Origin: an uncultured Lysobacterales bacterium
GTDB taxonomy: Bacteria > Pseudomonadota > Gammaproteobacteria > Xanthomonadales > SZUA-36
Reading direction: 5' to 3'
DNA: 37,683 nucleotides
Assembly: GCA_937924405.1 (NCBI GenBank)
Contig: CALDVW010000061.1
Coordinates: 1-37,683 of the forward strand
A model generated the notes under the pieces. The model saw nothing but the letters and a program-made list of their open reading frames with translations. It was not told where the DNA came from and searched no databases. A program made the translations under genes and the position numbers. This document shows, in pieces, positions 27,403-37,461 of this stretch (position 1 is the stretch's first letter; the number at the start of each line of letters is the position of its first letter).

Positions 27403-28582
27403 CTTCGAACAGACTGTCCATCCACAACTTCATGCTGTCCCATGCGCTACCAAAGAAACCGGCTGCTTCGACGGCTGACAACGTAACCAGGTCACGTTCA
27501 GCTATCAGTTCTTCTCCCAGCTGAACATTAATTTTGCCGACGATCACACCCGTGGCCAGCGGCGCCGTCAATTGTGGTTGCATCTCCACCTGTGCCTCGA
27601 GGTCTTCATAGCGTCCGCGGGGAATGGTCACGAAAAGAGGCTCACTCAGACCCAGCGTGACTTCCTCGGTCAACCCTTTCCATACGCGGGCACGGGCCAG
27701 TTCCTTACCGGCTTCATAGAGCTGGACGGTTTCGAAAAACCGGAATCCGTAGTTCAGGAGTGTCTGGCTTTCGCTCGCCCGGCTGGACTCGGATGACGAG
27801 CCCATTACGGCGCTGATCAGTCGCATTCCGTCGCGCTTTGCAGAAGTGGCAAGGCAGTAACCGGCCGCTTCCGTATGACCCGTCTTGAGCCCATCGATCG
27901 CCGGGTCGCGCCACAGCAGGGTATTGCGATTGTGTTGTCGGATATTATTGAAGGTAAATTCCTTTTCTGAATACCAGGCATAGTAATCCGGAAAATCCCT
28001 GATGGTCGCCGCACTCAAAAGCGCTATGTCGCGTGCGGTGGTGTAGTGCTCTGGATCCGGAAGGCCGGTTGAGTTCATGAAATTCGTTGAGCTCATGCCC
28101 AATATTTCGGCAAAGTGATTCATCAGGCTGGCGAATGCTTCTTCACTTCCCGCCACGTGTTCGGCCAGGGCGACACTGGCGTCATTACCCGACTGAATAA
28201 CCATGCCCCGCACCAGGTCTTCAACGCTGACTTGCATGGTCGGATCGATGAACATCCGGGAGCCTCCCGTGCGCCACGCTCTTTCGCTGACAGCGACGGT
28301 TTCCTCCAGTGTGATATTGCCTTCGACCAGTTCGTTGAAAACCACATAGGCTGTCATCAGCTTGGTGATACTGGCGGGCTCCACACGCATATCGGCATTT
28401 TGTTCAACCAGGATGCGATTGCTATTGAAGTCCATCAGTAAATAACTCTTGGCGCCAAGTTGCGGTGCCGACGGAACAGGGCGGGCGGAACTGTTCAGCG
28501 TGGGTTCCTGGCCCAGAATCTGCAACGGCGCGATACCGGCAAAACATGCCAGGGCAAAAATGATTGCTTGAATTCTTTTCAT
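27386..28582 (-). CDS. dacA: D-alanyl-D-alanine carboxypeptidase (PBP5 family)
   Basis: Removes the terminal D-Ala from peptidoglycan stem peptides, limiting cross-linking. The 398-residue protein has a signal peptide (about 1-24) and the three active-site motifs: SITK (Ser71-Lys74), SGN (131-133) and KTG (233-235). A C-terminal beta domain and an amphipathic end ([16 protein letters not shown]) would hold it on the outer face of the inner membrane. It follows rlpA by 38 nt and overlaps ybeD. Confidence 0.96.
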   Translation of the reverse strand: MKRIQAIIFALACFAGIAPLQILGQEPTLNSSARPVPSAPQLGAKSYLLMDFNSNRILVEQNADMRVEPASITKLMTAYVVFNELVEGNITLEETVAVSERAWRTGGSRMFIDPTMQVSVEDLVRGMVIQSGNDASVALAEHVAGSEEAFASLMNHFAEILGMSSTNFMNSTGLPDPEHYTTARDIALLSAATIRDFPDYYAWYSEKEFTFNNIRQHNRNTLLWRDPAIDGLKTGHTEAAGYCLATSAKRDGMRLISAVMGSSSESSRASESQTLLNYGFRFFETVQLYEAGKELARARVWKGLTEEVTLGLSEPLFVTIPRGRYEDLEAQVEMQPQLTAPLATGVIVGKINVQLGEELIAERDLVTLSAVEAAGFFGSAWDSMKLWMDSLFEDEESG

Positions 28583-28620
28583 ATCAGATTAAAGATCATG
28601 CTCAAGAATGCTGTTTATTG

Positions 28621-29439
28621 TCAGCGCCTGACTCTATGCGGGCGCTCGAAACCAAGTTCAATGGCCTTACTGATAATCGATTCTACCTCGACATCGCCCT
28701 GGTAGGGCCCCAGCCAGACCCGGAACAGGCCGTCTTCGTCATGAATCGATACCGGGCCCAGGCCCGCGTTTCCCAACTGACTGCTTAAATCTTCGGCGCC
28801 CTGACGGGCGCTGTACGCACCTGCCTGTAACCAGGTGCCTGATGAACCCCCGCCCGAAGGCCCGGTTGCCGTATACGTCTGCGCGGGAGCCGACTTGCCC
28901 GAAACATCGATAACCCTCAGATCAACCCGGGCGGTGCCGGTCGCGATCATGCCGAGTCTCAGCGCCGCGCCGTAAGACATGTCGATCAGGCGATCGTCCT
29001 TGAATGGGCCTCGATCATTGATTTTCACAATGACCTTCTTTCCATTATCCAGGTTGGTCACTTCGGCATAGGTCGGCAATGGCAATGATTTGTGCGCCGC
29101 CGTCGCCAGATGCATATCGTAAGGTTCACCGCTGGATGTGCGGCGGCCGTGGAATTTGCTGCCATACCAGGAAGCGATACCCTGCTCGTGGTAGCCCTTG
29201 CTGCTGGGAAGCACATGGTATTTCTTGCCGAATACCTCATAGGGTGAATGATTGCCGTAACGCGCCCTTGGCTCGTCGCGGGGCTGTGCATCCTTCACAT
29301 CCTCTGCTTTTATGTCAGCAGTTGAAGGGCCATCAACGTCGGCATCAGGTTCGACCCGGGCCGGTTCACCGGCACAGGAAGCGAGCAGCACGGCGGCCAC
29401 GAAGGCAAATAAGAGTAACGGGAGCCTGCCAGTTGTCAT
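28621..29439 (-). CDS. rlpA: Septal lytic transglycosylase-like lipoprotein RlpA
   Basis: 272 residues. The signal peptide ends in a lipobox (LLASC), a double-psi beta-barrel domain carries the RlpA signature (GIASWYGSKFHGRRTSSGE and KINDRGPFKDDRLIDMS), and a C-terminal SPOR domain begins at GTWLQAGAY. In Pseudomonas, RlpA cuts denuded glycan at the septum; E. coli RlpA is reported inactive, so activity here is probable rather than shown. I use the ATG at 29439, which overlaps the mltB stop as TGATG; one codon upstream is a TTG. Confidence 0.94.
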   Translation of the reverse strand: MTTGRLPLLLFAFVAAVLLASCAGEPARVEPDADVDGPSTADIKAEDVKDAQPRDEPRARYGNHSPYEVFGKKYHVLPSSKGYHEQGIASWYGSKFHGRRTSSGEPYDMHLATAAHKSLPLPTYAEVTNLDNGKKVIVKINDRGPFKDDRLIDMSYGAALRLGMIATGTARVDLRVIDVSGKSAPAQTYTATGPSGGGSSGTWLQAGAYSARQGAEDLSSQLGNAGLGPVSIHDEDGLFRVWLGPYQGDVEVESIISKAIELGFERPHRVRR

Positions 29440-30419
29440 CAATCTTCAAATCCCGCAAGAATGGCTTCACTGAGCTCGAAAACCGCCATGGCGTAGAGCG
29501 GGCTTCGATTGTACCGTGTGATGACGTAAAAGTTTTTGAACGTCAGCCAGTAATGATATCCATCCTCTTCCTCCAGGCCGGCGACAGCAGCGAGCGTCTC
29601 CCCACTGACCGGTTCGGCCGACTTGAATCCGCCCCCGGCAATTTCGGTTACGGATTTCTTTGGCTTGTAATCACGTTTGGTCACGAGAGTCATGTCGGCG
29701 TCGTCAGAAACGATGGCAGGATAGGTAACGGGTTGACCCGGTTCCCAGCCGTGACGATGAAGGTAATTGGCCACACTGCCGATAATGTCCGCCATGGAGC
29801 TCCACAGATCACGTCTGCCATCGCCATCGAGATCCACCGCGTATTCCCGGTAACTGCTGGGCATGAACTGGCCCAGGCCCATGGCCCCGGCGTAGGACCC
29901 GGTCACATCGTCCAGGGAAATTCTTTCTTCATCGCCCAGCATGAAAAAATTCATCAGCTCGCTCGAAAAGAAAGCTGAACGGTCGTTACCCGTGTCCGGA
30001 TAATAGAATGAAAGGGTCGTCAAGGCGTCAAGAACCCGGTAGCTGCCGGTTATCCGGCCATAGAGCGTCTCGACGCCTATGATCGCCACGATAAACTGGG
30101 GGTCCACACCAAATTGTTCAGACGCCTGGGCAATCAGCTTTTCATTCTCTTTCCAGAATTCGATACCGCCCTTGATCCGTTTGTCCGTTATGAAAATGGG
30201 CCGGTAGTCGTACCATGGCTTTGCCTCGGCCGGGCGGCTGATCGCATCGACAATGGACTGTTTGAATCGTGCTTCCTGTAATAAAAGAAGAACCTTCTCC
30301 TGATCCAGTTCATGTTCAGCGGCCGCCTTGGCAGCAAACTCTTCTGCACCCGGGTGCTGTTGGGCCTGGCAGGATGCACTGATTATAGACACCAGCGCCA
30401 AAACGAGAATCCGTTTCAT
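29439..30419 (-). CDS. mltB: Membrane-bound lytic murein transglycosylase B
   Basis: Cleaves the glycan strands of peptidoglycan to form 1,6-anhydro ends. The 326-residue protein has the catalytic glutamate Glu117 in GVETLYG and the family segment GLGQFMPSSYREYAVD. The N-terminus (MKRILVLALVSIISASC) resembles a lipoprotein signal, though Ser at the -3 position of the lipobox is unusual, so anchoring is less certain. ATG 30419 has AAAAAAGGAA upstream; the frame extends to a TTG at 30449, but that adds only ribosome-binding-site sequence. Confidence 0.94.
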   Translation of the reverse strand: MKRILVLALVSIISASCQAQQHPGAEEFAAKAAAEHELDQEKVLLLLQEARFKQSIVDAISRPAEAKPWYDYRPIFITDKRIKGGIEFWKENEKLIAQASEQFGVDPQFIVAIIGVETLYGRITGSYRVLDALTTLSFYYPDTGNDRSAFFSSELMNFFMLGDEERISLDDVTGSYAGAMGLGQFMPSSYREYAVDLDGDGRRDLWSSMADIIGSVANYLHRHGWEPGQPVTYPAIVSDDADMTLVTKRDYKPKKSVTEIAGGGFKSAEPVSGETLAAVAGLEEEDGYHYWLTFKNFYVITRYNRSPLYAMAVFELSEAILAGFED

Positions 30420-30472
30420 TATGATTAGTGTTCCTTTTTTAAGCTGCAAACCGCATTGTAATCAGATTTGGA

Positions 30473-31564
30473 TCATCGTATGAAATTCCGGTGGCCATAT
30501 ATGGACATTAAAATGCCGAATCCGGCCAAAAGCGTCACGATTGAAGTACCACCATAGCTGATCAGCGGGAGCGGTACACCAACCACCGGAAGCAGGCCGG
30601 AAACCATCCCCGCGTTGACCAGCACGTAAACGAAAAAAGTGAGGCTGAGGCTGCCGGCCAGCAAGCGGGCATAAGTGCTCCTCGCCATTCCGGCGACGTA
30701 CAATCCGCGCCCGGCTATAAACAGGTACATGGCAAACAGGAACAGAACACCCAGCAAACCCAGCTCTTCAGACAGAACCGCCAGGATAAAGTCAGTGTGT
30801 CGTTCAGGGATGAATTCGAGCCGTGACTGGGTGCCGTTGAGCCATCCTTTGCCCAGCACTCCGCCAGAACCGACGGCAATTTTTGACTGGATGATGTTCC
30901 AGCCACTGCCGAGCGGATCCGATTCGGGATCAAGGAAGGTCCGCACGCGGTTTCTCTGATACTCGTGCATGACCAGCCACAATGCCGGCGCTGCAGCAGC
31001 GGCCGCAGCCGCGAAGCCGAGAATCACACGCCACTGCAATCCGGACAGAAACAGGGCAAAACAACCACTGACAGCTACCAGCAATGCGGTTCCCAGGTCC
31101 GGCTGGCGGGCAATCAGCACTGCCGGAACCACCAGGATGGCGACCGAAATCAAGATGGACGAGGCTTCAGGCGGCAGCCGGCGCGGATGCAGGTACCACG
31201 CCATCATCATGGGAACAGCCAGTTTCATGATTTCGGATGGCTGGAAGCGGAACACCCCGAGATTAAGCCAGCGGTCGGCACCCCGGCCCTCGCCCGCGAA
31301 CCAGGTGACCAGCAGCAGAGCGATTCCCAGAATATAGAGCCACGGCGTCCAGATCCGCAAAATATGCGGCGGCACCTGGCTCAAAACCAGCATCGCGGCC
31401 AGGCCGACAACGATCCGGGTGCCCTGCCGGTAAACGACTTCCATTTGTTCACCTGAAGCGCTGTACAACACCACCAGCCCGAAGCCCATCAACAGCATCA
31501 GGCCCAGCAGCAGCGGGACGTCCAGTTGCGGCCACTTGACCCAGCCTGGAATCAGTCGCTTCAC
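30473..31564 (-). CDS. rodA: Peptidoglycan glycosyltransferase RodA (SEDS family)
   Basis: Polymerises lipid II into glycan strands during side-wall growth, in complex with PBP2. The 363-residue protein has about ten membrane helices and typical SEDS segments: GSGGVLGKGWLNGTQSRLEFIPERHTDFI, whose acidic residue region is essential in the family, and LPVVGVPLPLISYGGTSIVTLL. The start is GTG at 31564, overlapping the mrdA stop as GTGA. Confidence 0.97.
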   Translation of the reverse strand: MKRLIPGWVKWPQLDVPLLLGLMLLMGFGLVVLYSASGEQMEVVYRQGTRIVVGLAAMLVLSQVPPHILRIWTPWLYILGIALLLVTWFAGEGRGADRWLNLGVFRFQPSEIMKLAVPMMMAWYLHPRRLPPEASSILISVAILVVPAVLIARQPDLGTALLVAVSGCFALFLSGLQWRVILGFAAAAAAAAPALWLVMHEYQRNRVRTFLDPESDPLGSGWNIIQSKIAVGSGGVLGKGWLNGTQSRLEFIPERHTDFILAVLSEELGLLGVLFLFAMYLFIAGRGLYVAGMARSTYARLLAGSLSLTFFVYVLVNAGMVSGLLPVVGVPLPLISYGGTSIVTLLAGFGILMSIYGHRNFIR

Positions 31565-33435
31565 TGCGCCAGTTCCTGCGATAGCCAGGCGTCTATTACC
31601 GCACGCGCCACCGGCGCCGCCTCGCGCGAACCCCCTCCTCCATGCTCGACGACAACCGCCACCACGATGGAAGGCTGCGTGACCGGAGCGTACGCGATGA
31701 ACAAGGCATGATGCCTCAGGTGTGCGGCTGTTGTCTCATCCATGTCTTCATCGGCCGCCTGCGCGGCGACCTGTGCCGTCCCGCTTTTGCCGGCGATCTC
31801 GAACCCGGACTCGGGCCTGATCGAACGGGCAGTTCCGCTGGCCCCGTGGACGACCCGTCTCATACCTTCACGGATGACATTCCAGTTATTCTCGTTGATG
31901 ACAGGCACCTGGCTAACCAAAGGGGAGCTGGATTTGTCTGCCTGCCGGTTACCCGCATGCTTGGTTGCATAAAGCAACCTGGGCATATAGCGTGTTCCGC
32001 CGTTGGCCAGAGTCGCGAGTGCGTTGGCCAACTGCACCGGAGTGACCACGTTAAAACCCTGGCCAATTCCGGCAATCACCGTTTCGCCGGGATACCAGGG
32101 CTCATTGTAAAAAGCCCGCTTCCAACCCCTGGAGGGCAGCACCCCGGAATTTTCGCCCAGCAGGTCCAGTCCTGTTTGCATTCCAAAGCCAAACTGGGCC
32201 AGGTAATCGTGCATCCGGTCTATGCCTATGTCGTAAGCCAACTGGTAAAAATAGGTGTTTACCGATTGCTCGAGCGCCCCCAGGATATCGACCCAGCCAT
32301 GCCCCCCTTTTTTCCAGTCCCTGTAGGGGCGGGAGACGCCGGGCAGGTAATAGCCGCCACTCGAGAACACGCGATCCTCTTCGGTAACCACGCCCAGTTC
32401 GAGACCGGCCAGCCCTACGAACGGTTTCAGCGTCGACCCGGGCTCATAACCGCCCAAAAGGGTGCGGTTGAACAAGGGCCGTCCCGGCGCCGCCAGAATG
32501 GCGTTGTAATCTTTTCTGCTGATGCCATGTACGAACAGGTTGGGATCGAAAGCCGGCTTGCTGACCAGCGCCAGTACCGACCCGTCATTCGGGTCGATGG
32601 CTACGACAGCGCCCGGGCGGTCACCCAGGGCGTCCCAGGCGGCTTGCTGAACCTGGACATCCAGCGCGAGGATAAGATCGTCACCGTGCACCGGGTTTTC
32701 ACGATCAAGGGCAGTGAGAACTCGCCCCTGCGCATTGGTCTCAATTTTTTCATTGCCGCTGATCCCGTGAAGTTCATTCTCGTAATAGCGCTCTATGCCG
32801 GATTTTCCAATATGAGTGGTACCGCGGTAATTACCCTGGTCCACGCGGTTCAGGTCATCGACATCCAGGCGGCCAACGTAGCCCAAAACATGGGTCAGCA
32901 GCTCTCCAAAGGGGTAGTAACGCGATAAATAAGGAACAATTTCAACGCCGGTAAAGCGGTGGCGATCGACTGCAAAGCGCGCCACCTCCTCCTCGGTCAG
33001 GTTGAATTTCAAAGGTACGCTGTCAAATTCGCGATATCGTTTTCGATTTTCCTCAAATTTCTCGAGCACATCTTCAGGCAATTCCACCAGCTGTCCGAGA
33101 GAGATGATGACCTGTTCAATGTCATCAACTTTTTCCGGCACCAATTCGAGACGATATGCGGGCCGGTTCTCCGCCACTGGTCTCCCCCGGCGGTCGTAAA
33201 TCAGGCCACGGTTGGGAGCAACCGGCACAATCCGGACCTGGTTGTTGATCGAACGGGTTGTGAATTCCTGGTAACTGATGACCTGCAGGTAGACATACCT
33301 GAGGGCGATCAAAAAAATGGCTGCGAAGATGATCAGGAAAGCGACCAGTGCCCGCTTCCTGAATTGCCGCCCTTCCTGGGCCTCCTCCTTGAGCGGCTGA
33401 CCCGCGGTGGAATGTGTAAATCGGGCCAGTCTCAC
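31561..33435 (-). CDS. mrdA: Penicillin-binding protein 2 (transpeptidase of the elongasome)
   Basis: Cross-links new peptidoglycan in the cylinder wall with RodA. With the GTG at 33435 it is 624 residues: cytosolic basic start, one membrane helix (RALVAFLIIFAAIFLIALRYVYL), a dimerisation/pedestal domain, and transpeptidase motifs STLK (Ser334-Lys337), SVN and KSGT. The GTG start forms a GTGA overlap with the mreD stop and gives the expected N-terminus; the open frame runs upstream to 33498 inside mreD. A 428-codon open frame on the opposite strand is a shadow of this gene. Confidence 0.96.
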   Translation of the reverse strand: MRLARFTHSTAGQPLKEEAQEGRQFRKRALVAFLIIFAAIFLIALRYVYLQVISYQEFTTRSINNQVRIVPVAPNRGLIYDRRGRPVAENRPAYRLELVPEKVDDIEQVIISLGQLVELPEDVLEKFEENRKRYREFDSVPLKFNLTEEEVARFAVDRHRFTGVEIVPYLSRYYPFGELLTHVLGYVGRLDVDDLNRVDQGNYRGTTHIGKSGIERYYENELHGISGNEKIETNAQGRVLTALDRENPVHGDDLILALDVQVQQAAWDALGDRPGAVVAIDPNDGSVLALVSKPAFDPNLFVHGISRKDYNAILAAPGRPLFNRTLLGGYEPGSTLKPFVGLAGLELGVVTEEDRVFSSGGYYLPGVSRPYRDWKKGGHGWVDILGALEQSVNTYFYQLAYDIGIDRMHDYLAQFGFGMQTGLDLLGENSGVLPSRGWKRAFYNEPWYPGETVIAGIGQGFNVVTPVQLANALATLANGGTRYMPRLLYATKHAGNRQADKSSSPLVSQVPVINENNWNVIREGMRRVVHGASGTARSIRPESGFEIAGKSGTAQVAAQAADEDMDETTAAHLRHHALFIAYAPVTQPSIVVAVVVEHGGGGSREAAPVARAVIDAWLSQELAQ

Positions 33436-33920
33436 GAGCCGCCACGGTGGCGCATTACGCCGCGGTAGCGATCGAGCAACAGGAACAACCATGGCCATAG
33501 CAAGGTGCCAATAATGGGTGGCAGCCAGAAATCCAGATGAGGCATGGGCTCACCGCGCAAACTGATAATCCAGATGAGGATGATGCGGTCGTTTATTAAA
33601 AGCGCGAGCACGGACAGAGCCTGTTGCCACGGCGGAAAAAATCGCAATCGCGCCCTGAAGCGTGAAACCAGGTACACCATGATTACCAGACTGAGTGCGT
33701 GGAGGCCAAGCAGGCTGCCGGTCAGCAAATCGAGCAAAAGCCCCAGCAAAAATGCCAGCCCCAGCGAAACGATTCCCTGGGTTTCAAGACACCAGTAAAT
33801 CAACACCAGGGCCACCCAGTATGGCCGCAGCATCTCAAGCATGGACGGCAATGGAAGCAGCGTCAGTGCATATGCAACAGCCAGCGAGATGATAACTATG
33901 GAGAGGCGATCACGGCGCAT
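33432..33920 (-). CDS. mreD: Rod shape-determining protein MreD
   Basis: A 162-residue inner-membrane protein with about five hydrophobic helices and the usual GLLLDLLTGSLLGLHAL segment. It links MreC and the PBP2-RodA pair in the elongation complex. I choose ATG 33920, two bases after the mreC TGA; a TTG at 33926 is an alternative that would overlap mreC. The end overlaps the mrdA GTG start. Confidence 0.92.
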   Translation of the reverse strand: MRRDRLSIVIISLAVAYALTLLPLPSMLEMLRPYWVALVLIYWCLETQGIVSLGLAFLLGLLLDLLTGSLLGLHALSLVIMVYLVSRFRARLRFFPPWQQALSVLALLINDRIILIWIISLRGEPMPHLDFWLPPIIGTLLWPWLFLLLDRYRGVMRHRGGS

Positions 33921-33922
33921 AA

Positions 33923-34849
33923 TCAATCCGGCACGGCTTCGGACTCACCAACGGCACTTTCAGTTTCCCCGAGCGGGGGGTCGCCGGCTTCTTCGATCAC
34001 GGGGTCCGCCCGGATAGTGTTGATCAGCAGAACCTCCCTGCCCCGGTCCAGTGCAGCCAGCGGGGTAGCCTGGACCTGTATGAATGTCAGGCCTTCTTCG
34101 CGGTCAATGCGGCTGATACTCGCCACCGGATAGCCGCCGGGAAAGCGCTCTCCCAGCCCGGAAGTAACTACCAGGTCGCCAATCCGGACATCTGCCTGCC
34201 TCGGTACACTGGGCAAGCTGAGAACATCTGTTTCGCCCGACCCGAAAGCGACCGTGCGCAACCCGGTCCGATTAATCTGCACCGGCAGCGCGTGATTGGG
34301 GTCTGAGATCAGACGGACCGTGGAAAAATGGAAGTGAACTTCCTCTACCTGACCCATGACACCAGCGCCATCGATTACAGCCTGGCCCCGGGTAACACCA
34401 TCTGTGGATCCCTGATCGATCAGGACCTTGTGTGAAAAAGGATCGAGATCAACCTGGACCAGTTCGGCGAAACGGTATTCAAACTGTTGCCCCTGGGCAC
34501 CGTCCAGCAGGGATCGCAGACGCCGGTTTTCCTCGCTCAGGGTATCGAGTCTCTGCAGGGCACCCTGCTGACTGAGGATCTGCTCCTTCAGGCGGTCGTT
34601 TTCATGGCGCAACGAACGACGGGACTGGAACTGTGTAAACAGATTGCGTAAAGCGCGGACCGGCCACTCGACGACGTGATGCACGGGCTCCACCAGAAGT
34701 TCAGCCGCACTGCGCGCTCTGGGCACATAGTGGCCGCGTTGATCAAGCGCCATCAGCACCACAGCCAGCAGGCTGTAGAGCATCAGTCTCGCGGTCTGGG
34801 CCGCCGGCCCGAAAAACCTGGTTCCTGCTCCTGGGCTTCCCGTGACCAA
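33923..34849 (-). CDS. mreC: Rod shape-determining protein MreC
   Basis: A 308-residue bitopic protein: membrane helix at about 22-38 (LMLYSLLAVVLMALDQRG), a periplasmic coiled coil (about 70-110, HENDRLKEQILSQQ to EENRRLRSLL), then the beta-barrel MreC core (FSHKVLIDQGSTDGV). MreC activates PBP2. The only start giving the full cytosolic lead-in is a TTG at 34849; no ATG or GTG lies before the helix except ATG at residue 23. The C-terminal tail (about 285-308) is acidic and probably disordered. Confidence 0.93.
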   Translation of the reverse strand: MVTGSPGAGTRFFGPAAQTARLMLYSLLAVVLMALDQRGHYVPRARSAAELLVEPVHHVVEWPVRALRNLFTQFQSRRSLRHENDRLKEQILSQQGALQRLDTLSEENRRLRSLLDGAQGQQFEYRFAELVQVDLDPFSHKVLIDQGSTDGVTRGQAVIDGAGVMGQVEEVHFHFSTVRLISDPNHALPVQINRTGLRTVAFGSGETDVLSLPSVPRQADVRIGDLVVTSGLGERFPGGYPVASISRIDREEGLTFIQVQATPLAALDRGREVLLINTIRADPVIEEAGDPPLGETESAVGESEAVPD

Positions 34850-34868
34850 AATCTAACCTGAATCCTCG

Positions 34869-36089
<1,221 letters not shown>

Positions 36090-36143
36090 TCACTAATTAC
36101 CGGGTTCGCGCAATCTAAATCCCCAGCCCGAGGTCAAATCCGT

Positions 36144-36149
36144 TAGAAT
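36144..36149 (+). promoter_or_regulatory. Candidate -10 box of the PfkB-family kinase gene
   Basis: TAGAAT followed by a GC-rich stretch (GCGCGCG), about 35 nt before the ATG. No good -35 is found 17 nt upstream, so this is tentative. Confidence 0.3.
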
Positions 36150-36182
36150 GCGCGCGTTCGTATATCAGCCTTGAGGAATCGC

Positions 36183-37115
36183 ATGTCTGCTCTTATTTGT
36201 GGCTCGCTAGCCTATGACACCATCATGGTGTTCCCGGACCAGTTCAAAGAACATATTCTCCCGGATAAGGTTCACATCCTGAACGTTGCTTTTCTGGTGC
36301 CAGAAATGCGCCGTGAATTCGGTGGGGTTGCCGGTAATATTTCATACAATCTGCGTTTGCTGGGCGGAAACCCTTACCCGATGGCCACCGTGGGTGATGA
36401 TTTTGGTCCCTACCAGCACCACCTGGAAACGTTGGGAATCTCCGATCGCTATATCCGTCACATGGAGGGTGAATTCACACCCCAGGCTTTCATTACCACC
36501 GATATTGACGATAACCAGATCACGGCTTTTCACCCGGGCGCCATGCAACATAGCTATCTCAATCGCGTGGCGGACACCGAGGGTATTCGGGTGGGTATTG
36601 TGGCGCCGGACGGCAAGCAGGCCATGATTCAGCACAGCCGGGATTTTGTGGAGGAAGGCATTCCGCACATCTTCGATCCCGGGCAGGGCATGACGCTGTT
36701 TAACGGGGATGAGCTCAAGCAGTTCATCAAGGAAGCGAAGTACATCGTCGTCAATGACTATGAATTCCAGTTGTTAAAGGAAAAAACCGGGTTGGATGGC
36801 GACGCCATAGCAAACCAGGTTGAAGCCATGATCGTGACCCGTGGCGGAGAAGGATCGCTGCTGCGCACGCGTGATGGTGAACAGGAGGTGGCCGCGGTGA
36901 AAGCGGACGACATCCAGGACCCGACCGGCTGCGGTGACGCCTTCCGTTCCGGTTTGCTTTACGGTCTTTTGAATGACCTCGATCTCATCACCAGTTGCCG
37001 GATCGGCTCCGTCATGGGATCGATCAAGATCGCTCAACAGGGCCCCCAGAACCACAACCCGACGTTCGACGAAATCCAGGAACGGTTCTTCACTTCATTT
37101 GGCTACCGTTTTTGA
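36183..37115 (+). CDS. PfkB-family sugar/nucleoside kinase, adenosine kinase-like
   Basis: A 310-residue cytosolic kinase. It has the N-terminal GSLAYDTIM strand, the glycine pair GGVAGNISYNLRLLGG, and the second PfkB signature DPTGCGDAFRSG with catalytic Asp252. It phosphorylates a sugar or nucleoside hydroxyl with ATP. The sequence style recalls adenosine kinase-like members common in proteobacteria, but the substrate cannot be fixed from sequence. ATG 36183 has TGAGGA just upstream; a TTG 12 nt earlier would consume that site. It diverges from mreB and precedes the tRNA by 74 nt. Confidence 0.9.
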   Translation: MSALICGSLAYDTIMVFPDQFKEHILPDKVHILNVAFLVPEMRREFGGVAGNISYNLRLLGGNPYPMATVGDDFGPYQHHLETLGISDRYIRHMEGEFTPQAFITTDIDDNQITAFHPGAMQHSYLNRVADTEGIRVGIVAPDGKQAMIQHSRDFVEEGIPHIFDPGQGMTLFNGDELKQFIKEAKYIVVNDYEFQLLKEKTGLDGDAIANQVEAMIVTRGGEGSLLRTRDGEQEVAAVKADDIQDPTGCGDAFRSGLLYGLLNDLDLITSCRIGSVMGSIKIAQQGPQNHNPTFDEIQERFFTSFGYRF

Positions 37116-37124
37116 TCACCAAGG

Positions 37125-37153
37125 TTGACATTCGCAGGCCGTAGATAGAGAAT
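37125..37153 (+). promoter_or_regulatory. Promoter of the CAT-anticodon tRNA gene
   Basis: TTGACA (37125-37130, perfect -35), 17-nt spacer, GAGAAT (37148-37153), then the GC-rich discriminator GCGCCCC, typical of stable-RNA promoters under stringent control. Transcription would start about 30 nt before the tRNA. Confidence 0.6.
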
Positions 37154-37189
37154 TTGCGCCCCGATTGATTCGGCAACGAACCGGTTTTT

Positions 37190-37266
37190 GGTGATGTAGC
37201 TCAGCTGGTTAGAGCGCGGCATTCATAATGCTGAGGTCGGTGGTTCAAGTCCACCCATCACCACCA
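37190..37266 (+). tRNA. tRNA-Met (anticodon CAT), CCA encoded
   Basis: A 77-nt cloverleaf: acceptor GGTGATG/CATCACC, D arm with AGCTCAGCTGGTTAGAGC, anticodon stem CGGCA/TGCTG around loop TTCATAA (anticodon CAT), variable loop AGGTC, T arm GGTGG-TTCAAGT-CCACC, encoded CCA. The G1:C72 pair excludes initiator tRNA. CAT also occurs in tRNA-Ile2, where the C is modified to lysidine; elongator Met is favoured but Ile2 is not excluded. Confidence 0.93.
37242..37266. repeat. Direct repeat copy 1 (tRNA 3' end, candidate att core)
   Basis: The last 25 bases of the tRNA, from the end of the T-stem 5' arm to CCA, are repeated exactly at 37415-37439. The match stops exactly at each edge. This is the usual form of an attachment site for tyrosine-recombinase elements that integrate in tRNA genes. 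Confidence 0.75.
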
Positions 37267-37274
37267 ATAAAACA

Positions 37275-37299
37275 GGGCCCCAAAAGCGGGGCCCTTTTT
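37275..37299 (+). terminator. Rho-independent terminator of the tRNA gene
   Basis: Perfect 7-bp stem GGGCCCC (37275-37281) and GGGGCCC (37288-37294), 6-nt loop AAAAGC, then TTTTT. It lies 8 nt after the tRNA CCA. Confidence 0.88.
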
Positions 37300-37414
37300 A
37301 TTGTACTGAAGGGGAACTGACACCGTATTGTCAGCGCAGAAACTCCTGTTAGCGACATGCTTCGGATGCGGTACGCGAGTGTGCCTTCGTAAGTGATGCA
37401 ATGGCGCGCATCCG

Positions 37415-37439
37415 GGTTCAAGTCCACCCATCACCACCA
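37415..37439. repeat. Direct repeat copy 2 (duplicated tRNA 3' end)
   Basis: Exact 25-bp copy of the tRNA 3' end, including CCA. The bases before it (TCCGG) cannot pair with CCACC to make a T-stem, so it is not a second functional tRNA. The 148 bp between the copies (37267-37414) hold the terminator, an inverted repeat CTGACA-CCGTAT-TGTCAG (37317-37334) and no gene. Confidence 0.75.
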
Positions 37440-37461
37440 TTTATTCGAGATGTTGTTGATT

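Noticed and set aside
31642-32928. 428-codon open frame on the plus strand opposite mrdA
   Set aside because: Antisense shadow of PBP2; no domain, no membrane pattern, and it cuts through conserved mrdA motifs.
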